A stretch of 64,000 nt of DNA, from contig NC_056547.1 of NCBI RefSeq assembly GCF_910596095.1, positions 29,267,647 through 29,331,646 on the forward strand, written 5' to 3'. Source of the stretch: Thunnus maccoyii. Lineage: Eukaryota; Chordata; Actinopteri; Scombriformes; Scombridae. The position numbers and the translations under genes are program-made. The number at the start of each line of letters is the position of its first letter. The stretch's first letter is position 1. The notes under the pieces were generated by a model. It saw nothing but the letters and a program-made list of their open reading frames with translations, had not been told where the DNA came from and made no database searches. Positions 1-11,975 of the stretch are shown in pieces.

Positions 1-59
1 CAGTCTGGCTCAAGGCTTGGCAACACTGGTTGCTTGGTTGGTTCATGAGTTATCCCCTT

Positions 60-240
60 ACTTTTCACTAGCACCAGAATGAGGCTGGCATTTGTGGATC
101 TCAGTGAAATGTCTTGACAGCTATTGGATGGATTGGAATGAAATTTAGTACAGATGTTCATGATCCCCACAGGTTGAAGTGTTACAACTTTGGTGATCCC
201 CTGGGTTTTTCTGTGGTGCAATCATCATAAATACCATATA
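60..240 (+). repeat. Dispersed repeat, family A, fragment
   Basis: The words GGATGGATTG, ATGAAATTTAGTACAGATG, TTCATGATCCCCA and TTTGGTGATCCCC occur in this order. The same order returns near 20.70-20.98 kb and 36.55-36.83 kb, so this is one interspersed family. No coding content is visible. I recognise the wording as a common percomorph dispersed repeat but cannot assign it to a transposon class. Confidence 0.6.
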
Positions 241-1340
241 AATATTACTTTTACTTTTTTAACAAAAAGACTCTGGTGGGAAAGGTATTAGTTATGTCAG
301 TACAGTGTGAAAAAGAAACATCTCATTGGTGGTTGCACTATTAATTTAAAAAGAAGAATTTCTGCAACGCATGGACTCAGGAGCACACAAACAGTTTAAT
401 GCTATGACTTGAGCCTTCTATTGTAGGTAAAATTGTCCTCACCATAGGGAAATCAAGCCCTCTGCTCTGCTTCACCACACTTGTGGAACTTAATGTGACA
501 GCTAGTCAAGATACAGCCCTTTAAATGAGCTAAAACCAAGCAGCTAATGACAGAACACACTGATACTGTAGGGATCAGAAAGGTAAGTTTTCATTATAAG
601 CTGACAGCTGCTGTCATCAACAACATCTTAAAACAAAGACTGTCACATAATATGAATAAATGCCCAGAAATCAAGGTCCCGACTGCTAGACACAGGTGTG
701 GACTGGCATCATACTGTCGACTGCATTTCAGAGCAGTTTCAACATAAATGGTTTTGTTGATATATTATGAATCACTTGTGAGCCATTCAAAACGATATGA
801 AATTATGTTATTATATTATATGAACATCCTTTTGCTGTATATTTTTTTTTCCAATTTAAAAGTTACAAAAAGGTTTTGCACATGAATAGTAAAACAGTTG
901 AATTCAGTCATATTATATGAACAAAACATTGTCAAATTTATAAATAATTCATTTATTATGTGGACAAATGATTTACAATCAGGGCAAATACACAGACCTA
1001 CCACCACAGAGATTTACAGTCCCTAGCATTCCCATGTTTCCAGTATGGATTGCAGCTGTAGCTGAATGCAGCACTATAGCCCAGGTATATCTTATTATCT
1101 TATTGGCCAGGTGCTTCGTGGAACACAAGTGGCAGTGTTTTGGGTCTGTGGGAGTGGGATAATGTGAACCTGTACATGGTGTGACCTGCCAGTATAGCTC
1201 CTCATGCAGGTGAAGAGAGGCTGGGGACTCCATATGTATCAGCTCTATACAATCCCCAAATACCATCATCAGTGTTCCTCATAGGTCATAAATGATGTGT
1301 AAATGTATGACTGAATCTTTTATGAGTCATTTACAAGTGA
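241..1340. other. No gene seen; anonymous A/T-rich sequence
   Basis: Only short chance open frames (up to 96 codons) are present, with no recognisable domain, no codon-like pattern and no good splice-bounded exon. I see no RNA gene and no clear repeat in this stretch. Confidence 0.6.
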
Positions 1341-1483
1341 TTTTGCATCCCCCTAATCTAAAGTGTAAACAATAAATGTCTAACCTATCACTTTCACATT
1401 ACTCTTACCTGTTACAAAGGCTTATGCATGTACACAAGGCTCTTACAAACTTTTTTGCATCTCCCTAATCTAAAGTGTAAACA
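1341..1483 (+). repeat. Two spaced direct repeats, 31 bp each
   Basis: The segments 1341-1371 and 1453-1483 match over 31 bases with one difference (CATCCCCC against CATCTCCC), followed in both by CTAATCTAAAGTGTAAACAA. The spacing is 112 bp. The sequence between them is not itself repeated, so this is either a remnant of a tandem array or two hits of a dispersed repeat. Confidence 0.75.
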
Positions 1484-3021
1484 AGTAAACCGAGGAAAGC
1501 CTCAGTAAAAAAAAGGGAGGAAAATGTTTTGTTCAACCAACTTTAAAGTCAACATATGAATTACATCAGTCTTGATTAAAGGATTAAAGACTGTATGCGT
1601 CAAACCAACATTTTCAGGTTGTTTTTATAAATAGCTTTTGTCTAAACTCCTGAACTGCTGACAGATATCCATAAAAGTTTGTAGGCACGGCCTCATACAC
1701 ACATCGCACTATACTGAAGTTTCCTTCATTGTTATTACTAATAATATATTAATAATATTATAATTTTACCATCACATCCAGATTCATATAAATAAAAGTT
1801 TATCACAACGATGATTTCAGTTCTTTTGATCTGAATTATTTTGAGGTCAGACACACACCTTGCAATCTGCATTTGTGTATCCAAATGATACTTTATGGTG
1901 TGAAATACAGTTTCTTCAGGATTCGGTATGAAAAGCTGTTGATCGCGAGCTCTGTGGAAAAGCTTGCATGTGTGGGTTGGTTCTGATGGAGGATATTGTG
2001 AGAGCTGGCTGTCTAGATCCACAGCTGAGCTGAGCTCATCCCTCCAACATGGGGCCACATTTCACTTCAATACTAGTGACGTGTGCATGACACACTGCTC
2101 TCAGTTAATGATATTAGTGGTTATTGTTAACAGTAACAATAACCAGCAGAGGCAGGTTAAGCAGACTGCTAATTAAAATGTCATATCTTCTTTATTTTAT
2201 GACACTTTAAAAGATAGATTTGGATTTTTCCAAGTTTGTCTTAATCATATTTTACAACATATTTACAACTTGTCAAATACATTAGTAAACAACATTTTCT
2301 CATTTTCTTGAGAGAAAATATATTTCCACCAGCATAAGGTTTCCTGCTAATTGTATTTAATGTTGCAATTTAGTCATATTTGATCATAAATTTCAAAGAG
2401 ACAGGGTTGAATACTGTCTCTGGCCTTGTCTCATGGGTTGAACTCTGAGTATGTGCTAATGAACTGCGGCAGGAGGTACAGGGCGCCCTTGTGTAAGTAC
2501 AATCGTTATAAACATTCATTTATCAGTTAAACTTATTAACAGACAACTCTTGAAGGACAGTGAGGCACTCATAACTGCTGCTCTTCACTGTGTGTGTTTG
2601 TTTGTAAGCATGTAAAGTGAGATGTGAATTTATTTACTAAGGTGTTTATGCTTGAGATATTTTTGCCTTAGACTGCAGTTTTTTAGTGAATGGTTTTTGT
2701 ACTAATTCAATGATATTTTTTTATCTTAGGCCACGGTCTGCATGTGTATTCTTATTTATAGTGTTTTTTCTTAGATTGTTCTCATTGTGATGTTGTTGCA
2801 GCAATTCCCTTTGTCCAAGACAAATTTCTCCTGAGGAAGACAATAAAAGTGACCTTGACCTTGAACAAACAAATGAAAACAATCGGGATATGTCTGACAG
2901 TAAATGCAGACTGTTAGTGGCAATTGTGACAAAAATAAACCTGGCCATGAGAGATAGTTTGTGGAATGTAGTTTTATCTTGACAAACACAGAGGTAGCAC
3001 TAACCCTAATGTTTACTTTGG
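1484..3021. other. No gene seen; anonymous sequence
   Basis: Includes a short run of TAATA words (about 1738-1765) and a slightly more G/C-rich patch near 1950-2080. Open frames are short and resemble no known protein. Confidence 0.6.
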
Positions 3022-3335
3022 TAAATGGTAAATGGACTGTACTTGTATAGCGCCGTTCTAGTCTTCCAACCACTCAAAGCGCTTTTACACTACGAGTCAC
3101 ACTCACCCACTCACATACATTCATATGCTGAGTGGGTACAGGGGCTACCATACAAGTTGCCAACCTGCTCATCAGGAGGAGTTTCTAATCATTCACAAGC
3201 ACATACACACAACAATTTGGGGTTCAGTATCTTGCCCAAGGACACTTCAACTGAATGAGCCGGAGATCGAACTGCCGATCTTCCAATCAGTGGACGACCT
3301 GCTCTACCTCCTGAGTCACAGCCTCCCCATTACAC
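3022..3335 (-). mobile_element. tRNA-derived SINE, minus orientation
   Basis: Read on the minus strand, the element opens with a tRNA-like head: an A-box-like TGACTCAGGAGG and a B-box-like AGTTCGATCTCC about 35 bases later. It runs to a 3' end (plus strand 3022) containing TAGCGCCGTTCTAG and CACTCAAAGCGCTTTTACAC, words typical of an abundant teleost short repeat. Length is about 310 bp. The internal RNA polymerase III promoter would drive transcription toward lower coordinates. The boxes carry substitutions, so the copy is probably inactive. Confidence 0.75.
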
Positions 3336-3479
3336 AGCTACAGTGTTAGCATCTTGAACCACAGAAACAAACAGTGAAAACAGAAAAATGTAGCCACGCT
3401 ACTTCCACAACATCATAACCAATGCAGAGCAGAAGTGTTGAGAGTTACATCACTGGAGTAAAGTAAGATATCTTCGAGT

Positions 3480-3735
3480 CAGCTGTTGCTTTGTTTATTT
3501 TTGCTTTATTAATGTTGCATTATTGTTTATTAATTTAATTAATGTTCATTAATGTGTTTAATAATGATTAATGATTTATAGATGACTTACAATATATTTG
3601 TGATATGTTACCATAGTATTGATTAATCATTCCCAAAAGGTATATCAATGTTTTGTTCACGATTAGTTCATGTCTTATAAATAACTTACTAATGAATAAT
3701 TATTACTATTATTATAAAGTGTTACCAAATTTTCT
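3480..3735. repeat. A/T-rich repeat built on TTAATGATT-like words
   Basis: Reiterated ATTAAT, TAATGATT and TTTATTAAT words end in TATTATAAAGTGTTACC, a terminal word I associate with teleost MITE-like repeats. No terminal inverted repeat could be fixed by eye. Confidence 0.4.
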
Positions 3736-3989
3736 GAAGTGTGCAGGCTCCCCAGAGAATGAACCCTGATGGCTTTGGTGAATACTTCTCTAGTGGTGAC
3801 CCATTAATCATCTTATCAAACATGTGACAAGAGTATAATCAACTTTTCCTATGTCATCATTAGACCCACATACAATGAGTAATCATATCCCATTTAGCTT
3901 TATCTAATATAAAGAGAGTATTTACAGCTGCATTTAATAATTTTATGGCCATCTGTGGACAGCAGAACAAACTGAACAAATTTGTCTCT

Positions 3990-4350
3990 TTATAAACTTA
4001 TATAGTTATGATGAACAATTAGCGGACACAGAGTATTAAATTCTTAGCATTAGCATTCATTTGCAGTTGTGTTTCTCCTTTTAGCTCTGGTTTGGTATGC
4101 ACCAACTCCTGAGAAAAATATCAGTCTCTTTAGCTGCTACATGCGCCACTATGTTCACCAGCTAGTCTCTAACTTTGTCTACTGTTTGGTGCTGAGCAGG
4201 TAGTGTACAATGGGTTTGTCAGAGTCCTTTGGCTAATGAGGGCAGAGTTTAAGGGACAGAAAAACGAAACAATTAGCTGAAAGAAGCTAAAACACTAGGG
4301 AGCTGGTGAGAGTGTAGAGCTGAGGGAAACTGCAGAGTTGGTGGTAACAC
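3990..4350 (+). repeat. Dispersed repeat, family B
   Basis: Contains TTAGCTCTGGTTTGGT, CTGAGAAAAATATC, TTTAGCTGCTACATG and TTAGCTGAAAGAAGCTAAA. The same words in the same order return near 63.14-63.42 kb, which defines the family inside this window. It is non-coding and probably a MITE-like percomorph repeat. Confidence 0.65.
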
Positions 4351-4627
4351 TTTCCTCATTACATACAAATCACACAGAGGTCTACTGTCCATCATTGACC
4401 ATTTCCCATGACATTGATTTCCTATGTTTCAGACAGAAATTACTTTCATTACAGGCCAGTTTACAATGAAATTCACCTTGCTGTTTGAAATACAACAAGC
4501 TCTAACATCAAAGATTTGAGAACTGGAAGCATTCACCAGCTGTTGGATAATCAAACTCAGAGGACAGAGAATAAGGAAACAAGGACATTGTAAAAGGATA
4601 AAATGGATTCAGAAGCTTCTCCTTGCA

Positions 4628-4629
<2 letters not shown>

Positions 4630-4661
<32 letters not shown>
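4630..4661 (+). repeat. Poly-A tract, about 32 bp
   Basis: Uninterrupted A run. It follows no recognisable LINE, SINE or processed gene, so I treat it as a simple repeat and not as a retroposon tail. Confidence 0.95.
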
Positions 4662-4665
<4 letters not shown>

Positions 4666-4799
4666 TTTAACAGCAGGTTCAAGTTTATGATGGTGAGGTT
4701 TTGAACCAACACATTCTTTAATAACACCAATAATGAAGACGTTTTAAAGTAGCACTTGTCCACAACTTCATTACTACCCAACAGTAACTTAAATAAAGC

Positions 4800-5020
4800 T
4801 CAATGAATGTTAATAACACTTAAAGGATATGGCTTTATTGTGGCTAGTATTGTGAATCCAAAGCCTGATATATCTTATTCCTCTGTGCTGTAGATCCCCG
4901 TTGTTGTCCAAAAACTATTAAGAACACATCAAGTCTATCATTGGAGGCAGAAACTTTTGCATATACACGGAAACATGGCTCCGTTTATAGCTTTGCTAGC
5001 TTTTCAGTCGGCGTTCATTT
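4800..5020 (+). repeat. Dispersed repeat, family C
   Basis: Shares ACACTTAAAGGAT, GATATAT..TTATTCCTCTGTG and the end word AACACATCAA with 34.79-35.00 kb. The two copies have diverged strongly. Non-coding. Confidence 0.6.
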
Positions 5021-5371
5021 CACAATAATGACCTGCTTGCTGTACATTATCCCTTGTGTGTCTGATGTTTTAGGTTTAGATATCTGTCATTAAAATTTCA
5101 TAACCATCACTGCTTTTGGGGGGGTTTAACCTTTATTGTAATATTACACAGAAAACCAGGGTGTAAAGATTTGAAGCTTTGGCCCCAAAATTCACTGCAT
5201 TGCTTTGCATCACTCGTTCATTCATTCATTGGTTCATCTTGTGTGAACTGCAGAGGCCTAACTTAGTCCTGAGTTAGGGTTTAACATGTTGAGCCTGTAC
5301 AGCAGGAAACAGATAACCAGCACACTGTGGACAGTGATAAGACCAGAGCCACCCTTCTTCTGAAGTAAGTG

Positions 5372-5392
5372 AGTGTGTGTGTGTGTGTGTGT
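5372..5392 (+). repeat. (GT)n microsatellite
   Basis: About ten uninterrupted GT units. Confidence 0.95.
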
Positions 5393-5554
5393 TTCCTTTG
5401 TACCGCTATCTTTGGCTGAACCCTGCCTTCAGAGTGATCTCATTACACTAAGGGGATGATGTAACACAGGTTATTAGGATTAAGTTATTACATTTAGGCT
5501 GTATTTTTGTTTTTCATCAACAAATCCCATCAAAAGCCCAAAACCAACTATGTA

Positions 5555-5589
5555 ATAGTCCACCTCTTAAGTGTTAAGAGGTGGACTAT
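5555..5589. repeat. Perfect inverted repeat, 16-bp arms, 3-base loop
   Basis: The left arm ATAGTCCACCTCTTAA and its exact reverse complement are separated by GTG. It would extrude as a near-loopless hairpin. No RNA gene or terminator role is evident. It resembles a template-switch (snap-back) mutation. Confidence 0.95.
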
Positions 5590-6141
5590 CACATACACTC
5601 TCCTATCCTGTCTCATTCAGCCACAAGCCTATTGGTTCCTGCTGGAGATGCAAAGCTTTGAGGACAATTCACAAAAATACAGCTTCGTTTTTTAAGGAAA
5701 GACAGTCATTTCCTAAAAAAATTTGCCACAGTATTGTTTTAGCAAACATTTTATTAACAGGACAAAATACCATAAATTCTCAAATATTAGCAGAGGCCTT
5801 TATCTCAACAGCAAGGAGGTGGCCTTTATCGGAAACAGGCTTATATCAGGGACAGACTTTTAATCCTAATTTAAAGACTGTCCTCCTTATAAAAACAACA
5901 GGATCAGTCATTTCAGTATCCTCACATTCAAGTGACCTCTAGTGGTAATTATGACCAGAGCAAAGGAGGAAATCAGGTGATGCTGTGATAGAGCAAAGGA
6001 GGAGGAGGTCAGTATGGATGGATGGATCAACAAAACATTAGATTTTGGAACACTATCCATTTCCTGTTCCCAATTTAGAGTCAACATTAAATACCATGAC
6101 CACAAATGTCCCCTAATCTTAACCTCGTGGTTATTACTCTA
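5590..6141. other. No gene seen; possible decayed repeat
   Basis: The stretch 5755-5880 reiterates words like AGGCCTTTAT and GTGGCCTTTATC, suggesting a decayed dispersed repeat. The rest is anonymous. A 123-codon frame crosses it but shows no domain. Confidence 0.4.
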
Positions 6142-6954
6142 CAGTGGTGTAAAGTACTGACACCTCTAAAGTAATGAATACATTGAAAAAATGACTTCAT
6201 CACAATTAAACAGGCCTGCATTCAAAATCTTAAGTAAAAGTTATTTACTTACTATTTACAGCAAAATGTACTTAAAGGACACATAATTCTGCACATTTCC
6301 AGGTCTATGTTTTTAATTAGGGGCTCTACTGGAATATCTTTGCATGATTTACAATTAAAAACTCCTTATATATCTTATATTGGTCCTTTACTTAGCCCCT
6401 CAGTTCAGCCTCCATTTGAAACAGGCCGTTTTAATTCCTGTCTCTTTAAGGCTCCCTCCCGATGACTCTGTTCTGATTGGTTAGCTTCTGGAAGCTGCGT
6501 CACGGCCGACTTCAACCAACTAAGGAGGCTACATCAACAAACCATGATGCAAACTACAGTAGTAGGATTTCACTACTTTTTCACTATTTCTCAAATAAAA
6601 TCCATTATTGAGCCAGAATCCAGTCAGAAATATGAGAGTGGACAATACAAACAACACATGGAAAAACCATAGCAACAACCTTAGCAACCATGGCTATGGA
6701 ATGGACAGCTGTTTATGGGCATGTGCGAACAATCTGAAGTCAGCTCATAGGCAAGGTAGAAAAAAAAACTCACTTTTGACCATGTTTAACATCATAACAT
6801 AAATAACAGAAAACCAAAAAAGACATAATATGGCCCAAAGTATCAAAAGTAAAAGTACTCATTGTGCACATTACGTTTAGTACTGATTTAACATGTACAA
6901 GTACCTCAAAATCATATTTAAGTACAGTACTTGAGTAAATGTATTGTACCACTG
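6142..6954. mobile_element. hAT-like non-autonomous DNA element, outer
   Basis: The left end CAGTGGTGTAAAGTAC and the right end (minus strand) CAGTGGTACAATACATTT form imperfect terminal inverted repeats. The flanking 8-mers TTACTCTA and TTATTATA agree at six of eight positions, as a degraded 8-bp target duplication of the hAT type would. Words such as AAGTACTTGAGTAAATG are shared with 40.54-40.83 kb. No transposase is encoded. Its middle is filled by a second element. Confidence 0.6.
6272..6832. mobile_element. MITE nested in the outer hAT-like element
   Basis: The left end TTAAAGGACACATAATTC and the right end (minus strand) TTTGGGCCATATTATGTC are related inverted termini. The interior contains GCCTGTCTCTTTAAGGC-like sequence, which I recognise from a common percomorph non-autonomous DNA element. 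It sits inside the outer element's body, so it inserted later. Confidence 0.6.
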
Positions 6955-7929
6955 TTATTATAGCTTTAATGAAGTAGTCATTGTAACCCAAACCATGGCC
7001 TTTCCTTAAACCTAACCAACAGTTTTGGAAGGCGCTGACAAATGATGCGGTGTCAGATCAGAAAACACTTCTATATATCGGGCTGGGGTGCATGGATCAA
7101 TGATGTAATTTAATTTGGACGACTTGTTGCTAGTTTCCCATGTTTCCTGGTTAAGACAAACTCAAAACTTATTCCATGTTTATCCTGTTTCATGAACTAA
7201 TTCAGCATATTGTGGCTTTCTGCAGCACTGACTCCATCAGTAAGTCTTCTTTCACACAAATAATACAATATTTGAAACAGAATAGAATTTGTACTTGGTT
7301 TGGGTAGTTTCATGGGTTTTGTTGATGAGAAGAAAAATATAGAACATCAGACTTATCCTTTCATGTATGGACCACAACTCTACAGAAAATATTCAGTTTA
7401 TTTAAATATGAAGTTAATGAATTAAAGCATGACTCGTTACAGACTGCAGCCTTTATGTAGAACATTAGTGTTATTACTTACACCATTCAAGATGAGGCTT
7501 TTTTGTGCATTTAACAGCCCTGCCTTCAATTTACCCATAGAGATTATCATGCCGTTTTTAATCAGTAAACTGCAGCTTTCTGCCAGTTATGTAACTCAGC
7601 TGTCATGTAAAAATGGGAGGACTGCGCTGTAATTATCAGAATCATAGGAGGAATTCCCAAGGTTAAGAACAGAAGAACAGCACTGCTCCTCAAATAGCAC
7701 AGTTTATCAGTGAATAATTCAGTAAACAAGAGAGATCAGAGAACAGAAGGCATCAGAGGTAGAGCTTTACTGATATACTCTAGCTGTTTGAAGGACAAGA
7801 CTGAATAACTGGCTTTTAACACCGCCTTTGGGTGTTGCTGTTCAGAACAACTACAAACACTTCCATCATATGAACAGATCTTATCAAGCATAAACTGACT
7901 CTTACTCATCATGGGGAGTACTATTCAGT
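6955..7929. other. No gene seen; anonymous sequence
   Basis: Only chance frames up to 67 codons. No RNA gene, clear repeat or simple repeat stands out. Confidence 0.6.
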
Positions 7930-8675
7930 AGGCATGTGCAGAGAGCCCAGTGTTTGTATTTGTATCTAAATTTGTTGAGGCAGCAAAATTATTTATATTG
8001 TATTCAAATAAAAAATTTATATAAAAACGGTTTTTGGTTTTATTATGCTTTTAATTTTAGGATACTTAAGTGTTTAAAAAAAGTGATTATGAATAAACTA
8101 TCTTATGAAGGAGGTCCCCCATATCATAGATGACTACGCTGACTACTGAGCTAAAACCAAATGCATTGCAAATGTGCAGGCAGACCTCTACCTATATATT
8201 TATACACCCATAACACAGAGACAGCACAGCATGTAACATGTAGGGAAGAACTTCAAAGGTGATTTTTGCTTTGCATTTTTCATTTATTGCCTATTTTTTA
8301 CAACCTCACTTTGTGGAAAAGAGAAGGTGAACAACAGGTTATGGAGAGTCTCTTGAAAGCACTTTGCTTGTGTCAGTAGCTCAGCTTTATCTCTGGGGAA
8401 CATCCCTAACTCCATTGGGAGTGATGTCCAAATAAGGTAATGTGCGTCATGTAGCAAGTGGATGTGACTCCCCTCGTTGAGACCTGCTGATAGACGTAAC
8501 AGCAGAGCGGAGGAGAGAGACTGAGATAGCGATGTAACCCACCTACGCACTGGTATTTGACATGTTTTTTTTTTCTTCCCAAAAACAAATAATTTAAAAT
8601 ATTTGTACGAAATAAATGTTTATAAAAAACCCACTATTTGTGCTATAACGTGTTTGTATTCGGGTCCACCCCTAC
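7930..8675. mobile_element. Possible non-autonomous DNA element
   Basis: The left end region (TAGGCATGTGC, then GTGTTTGTATTTGTATC) is mirrored at the right end on the minus strand (AGTAGGGGTGGACCC, then GAATACAAACACG). The interior carries no coding capacity above 88 codons. The match of ends is partial, so the boundaries are approximate. Confidence 0.4.
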
Positions 8676-8739
8676 TACTCAGCCTGTGGAACAGTTATAT
8701 AATGTCTTCTGTGGTGAGCGAGAATTGGGCGTTTTGGAA

Positions 8740-8990
8740 GCAGGGGTCTAATGAAAGAGGCTACTGAGTTTCATCATGGGAATTGTAGGGTCCAGCATTC
8801 TTGGAGCTTAACCCATACCAGGGACTAAAAAATTTGGATATCTCAGCCTATGCTTGGATTTTGACTCAGTCTCCCATGAGTCCCTCAACTTTATGGAAGT
8901 ACCATTTAAACCCTTTGCACCTAAGGGATGCAATTTGCATCAAAATTCGTACCTCATAATCTCAAAATCATAACTCTGTCAAACCAGAAG
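8740..8990 (+). repeat. Dispersed repeat, family D
   Basis: Shares TCCAGCAT-CTTGGAGCTT, ATACCAGGGA and GGATATCTCAGCCT with the minus strand of 30.93-31.02 kb. Non-coding. Confidence 0.6.
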
Positions 8991-9339
8991 ACAGACATCA
9001 TACACACACTGTAAAAATCATTGCCAGTAAATCTACTTTGAAATCACAGACAAATTTATGACATTTTCTCCAGTAAAAGTAACCCAGCCAGTGAATCTTT
9101 TTACGGCTACATCCATCTCTGTGTGTTGAGAAGTAACTGTGGAGCAGATTCACCATGTAAAAGATTGTTAATTTAGCACAATCAATACATTTTGACATTA
9201 TTGAGGCTCAGAATGTCTAATCAACATGGTTCTTATATCCCTGGAATGCTGTGATCTCCTCTACAGAATCTCAAAAAGTCTCCTAATGCATGTATACTCA
9301 CATGCAAAATAGTGGCATTTCTGAATAGTTTAAAGGGTT

Positions 9340-9668
9340 CACAATTTTACATTGTCATCGTGCTCATATGAACACTGAAAGAGATGTTCCTCGCTGTAAT
9401 CATTCCTCCTGTTCATACTGGATATTAGCATACTGGATCTGCTTCAAATGTGCTTTCAATTTAAGTAAGTGATGACGACCAAAAGCCACAGTGTGTCCAT
9501 ACAGTCATTTTGTGCAAAAATGCATTTAAAAGTTGATGTGAAGCTTATGAGGCTTCCGCAGTCTGAGTTAGTCATATCAAGTGGATATCTGACACATTTA
9601 CAGTCTTTTTAGCATCAAATTCCCTCTTTGGGTTTCCTCAGACTGTTTCCTTGTTGACCTGTGGTGGT

Positions 9669-9703
<35 letters not shown>

Positions 9704-9715
9704 ACTTTGGCACTA
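9340..9715 (+). repeat. Foldback family E, left arm only
   Basis: About 330 bp match the left half of the element at 50.09-51.05 kb, including TCCTCGCTGTAATCATTCC, TGTGCAAAAATGCATTTAA and GACTTTGGCACTAAAAAGAC. The inverted right arm present there is absent here. Within it lies a 30-bp poly-A run (9672-9701), so the copy is truncated and has since expanded a mononucleotide tract. Confidence 0.8.
9672..9701 (+). repeat. Poly-A tract, about 30 bp
   Basis: It lies inside the family E copy, where the 50-kb copy has TAGTAACAAAAAGAGGGAC, so the run expanded from a short A-rich seed. Confidence 0.9.
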
Positions 9716-11955
9716 AAAAGACTAACAGTTGGAACTCCACAGATGAATTTGTTCAACGCACAATGTAACTTCAGCCACTAGGGGTCTCTCAATCAAAACA
9801 ATAACAAAAAGACAGTAATGACGGTGTGAAGTAACGTGAGATCATGGGAGTTGTTGTCTTCATTGTTAAATAACTAGCTTCTCCGGGTTAGGATTTCTCC
9901 AGTGTTCATCATCCAAGATGTTTTTACCGAGAGCCGAATTATCCGCAGAGGTCTCCTCTCCAAAAAGAAATGTACATGGGGATTTAAACTGTAAAATACT
10001 AAATAAAGCAGTTTCACATTAAAAATCCGTGTTTCTCTGATGCTGTTCAGCTGGCACCGGAGGTCCGGTAGGGGCTGTTAGCTGAGTTGCTGCTAATGTT
10101 TGCTCAGCTTGTTTCTCTGATAACTTAAGATCCAGACATCCCATAACTAAAATCCTTCATCTGGTTAAAAGATATAGTTAAAAGCAACCTAGCAAATACC
10201 TACCCAAAGCAAATGTTTATCATAAAAATGTGTCTTAAAACTGAATAAAAGTCAGTTTATAACAGTTTCTGTCAAACACCCAAAACGCCAATGTATTATC
10301 TTGTATGTGTGTATCTTTGGTAGACACAATTGTAGCGGACAAACACAACGCCAAGGCATGCATCTTGTGCAGGTATACTCTTTGGTAGAGGAGGTATGAC
10401 ACCATTGATAGGCATCCAAATGAAACGGACTGTTACCTTGATTAAAATGACAGATTTCTCTGGGTTTGAAAATTGTTGGAAACATTTCGGATAATGCAAG
10501 TACACAACTCAAATATATAACATAGGTCTAGTTGTTTTGACATTTTATTGTGGAATAGTTAGTTACATATTATAGCTTTCATTGTGAAACTTGAACTTAA
10601 CTTTTACTGTGAAGTGTGAGCCATTAAATAGCCACCTCTCCTCCAATCACTTCCTGTAAGTGTAATCTGATATCCATTTATATGTAGTATGCCCTGACCA
10701 GGCCAACAAAACCCCAGGTCCTCTTTGTTCTCTTTTATGCTCTTCTCCACTGATGGCTCTACTGAAAGAGTTCAGTGGTCTGCTTGGAGCAGACTACCGA
10801 ACTCAGTCACTCCTTTGTTTGCACCGAACTCTTACTTTATGGCAGCACGGGAGTGAGCCTAAGATAGATTCCTGGTTAAATAAATACGTGTCGCTAATCG
10901 ATAGTTAACAAGTTTATTAGCCAGCAGCTATGACAAAGTCTGCCAGCTTCTTTACAAGCAGCAGGAGCAACAAAGCAGGTCAGTGCTGAGCTGCTAACTC
11001 TGCAAGAACAACAACAACAGTTTCGTCCGACCTGCACCATGGGGACACTGCACAGCGAAGACTGCATTCAACATCAGAACAACAATTCCCAGCCTGGCTC
11101 ATCCACAACCGACGGAATAGCCAGCTAACAAAGCACACCAAGGAACCCTCTCCCTTCATGGACTGATAACCTTAACTGGACATAGCATCGTGTAATGATG
11201 TACTCAGCTCAGGACTGCTTGACTTTTGTTAATGTATATGTATCGATTTGGTTTACAGTAATTCACAGAGCTTTATCGTTGTGATGTTTTGTGATAGTTA
11301 AGTTATTGAGTAGCCACATCACTAAGTTGATGATAATGATGCTTCACGCATGTACTCATAGAACTAGAGTTACATCCAGTAACCATTATGTCTTTTGCAC
11401 AAATCTCTTTCCTAACCTGGCACTGTTATCCTACACAGATCACATACATATACTTTGATTTGGCCATAAACAGCCACACACGCAGATAGGAGACTCAAAG
11501 CTCCTGCTTCACATACTTTTTGTTTTGTGTGCAGAACAAAAACATTCTAGCTTGTTTGTGTTTTATACTGGTATCACTCATCTGTTTACTATCAAAAAAA
11601 TGATTTGTCATCTCTGTTTACAGTGCTTTGGCCTCATTTAAAGTTATACATTAAACTGTATTTCACACAAAGTCAGTGAAATATTTAGCAGCTGCTAGTT
11701 TAGCCTGTGGTGGCTCATATTGACATAATGAGAGTGATAACAGGGATTATGTCTTGGCTCAGGGGAATCTGGAAGAGACAGAGAGTTTCACAGAGAAGTG
11801 CTGCTATGCTCAGATCACCTTTGCGTGTGTAAAACACTCCTTACCACAAACTGGATAATGACATAATTACCACGTCTAGCCTCAGCAATAAAACCTGCCT
11901 GCTTTTCAGATATCGGCTGACTGATGTTTTTGAGGTGAAGCCTGATGAAATAGCT
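9716..11955. other. No gene seen; probably decayed repeats
   Basis: The stretch 9770-10620 has the texture of a dispersed element (GCCACTAGGGGTCTC, GCACCGGAGGTCCGG, AACATTTCGGATAATG), and 10620-11420 is somewhat more G/C-rich with AAATAAATAC near 10880, possibly an old LTR. I could not find paired ends for either. Open frames are 86 codons or less. Confidence 0.35.
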
Positions 11956-11975
11956 AAAAAAAAAAAAAAAAAAAA
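11956..11975 (+). repeat. Poly-A tract, about 20 bp
   Basis: Uninterrupted A run inside an otherwise anonymous region. The overlapping 113-codon frame has a lysine run encoded by this tract and no domain. Confidence 0.9.

Noticed and set aside
4630..4661. Poly-A tail of a processed pseudogene
   Set aside because: No gene-like sequence or polyadenylation signal in proper position upstream. Simple expansion is enough.
10620..11420. Solo LTR of a Gypsy/BEL element
   Set aside because: G/C-richer with a possible polyadenylation word, but no matching TG...CA ends, no target duplication and no second copy in the window.
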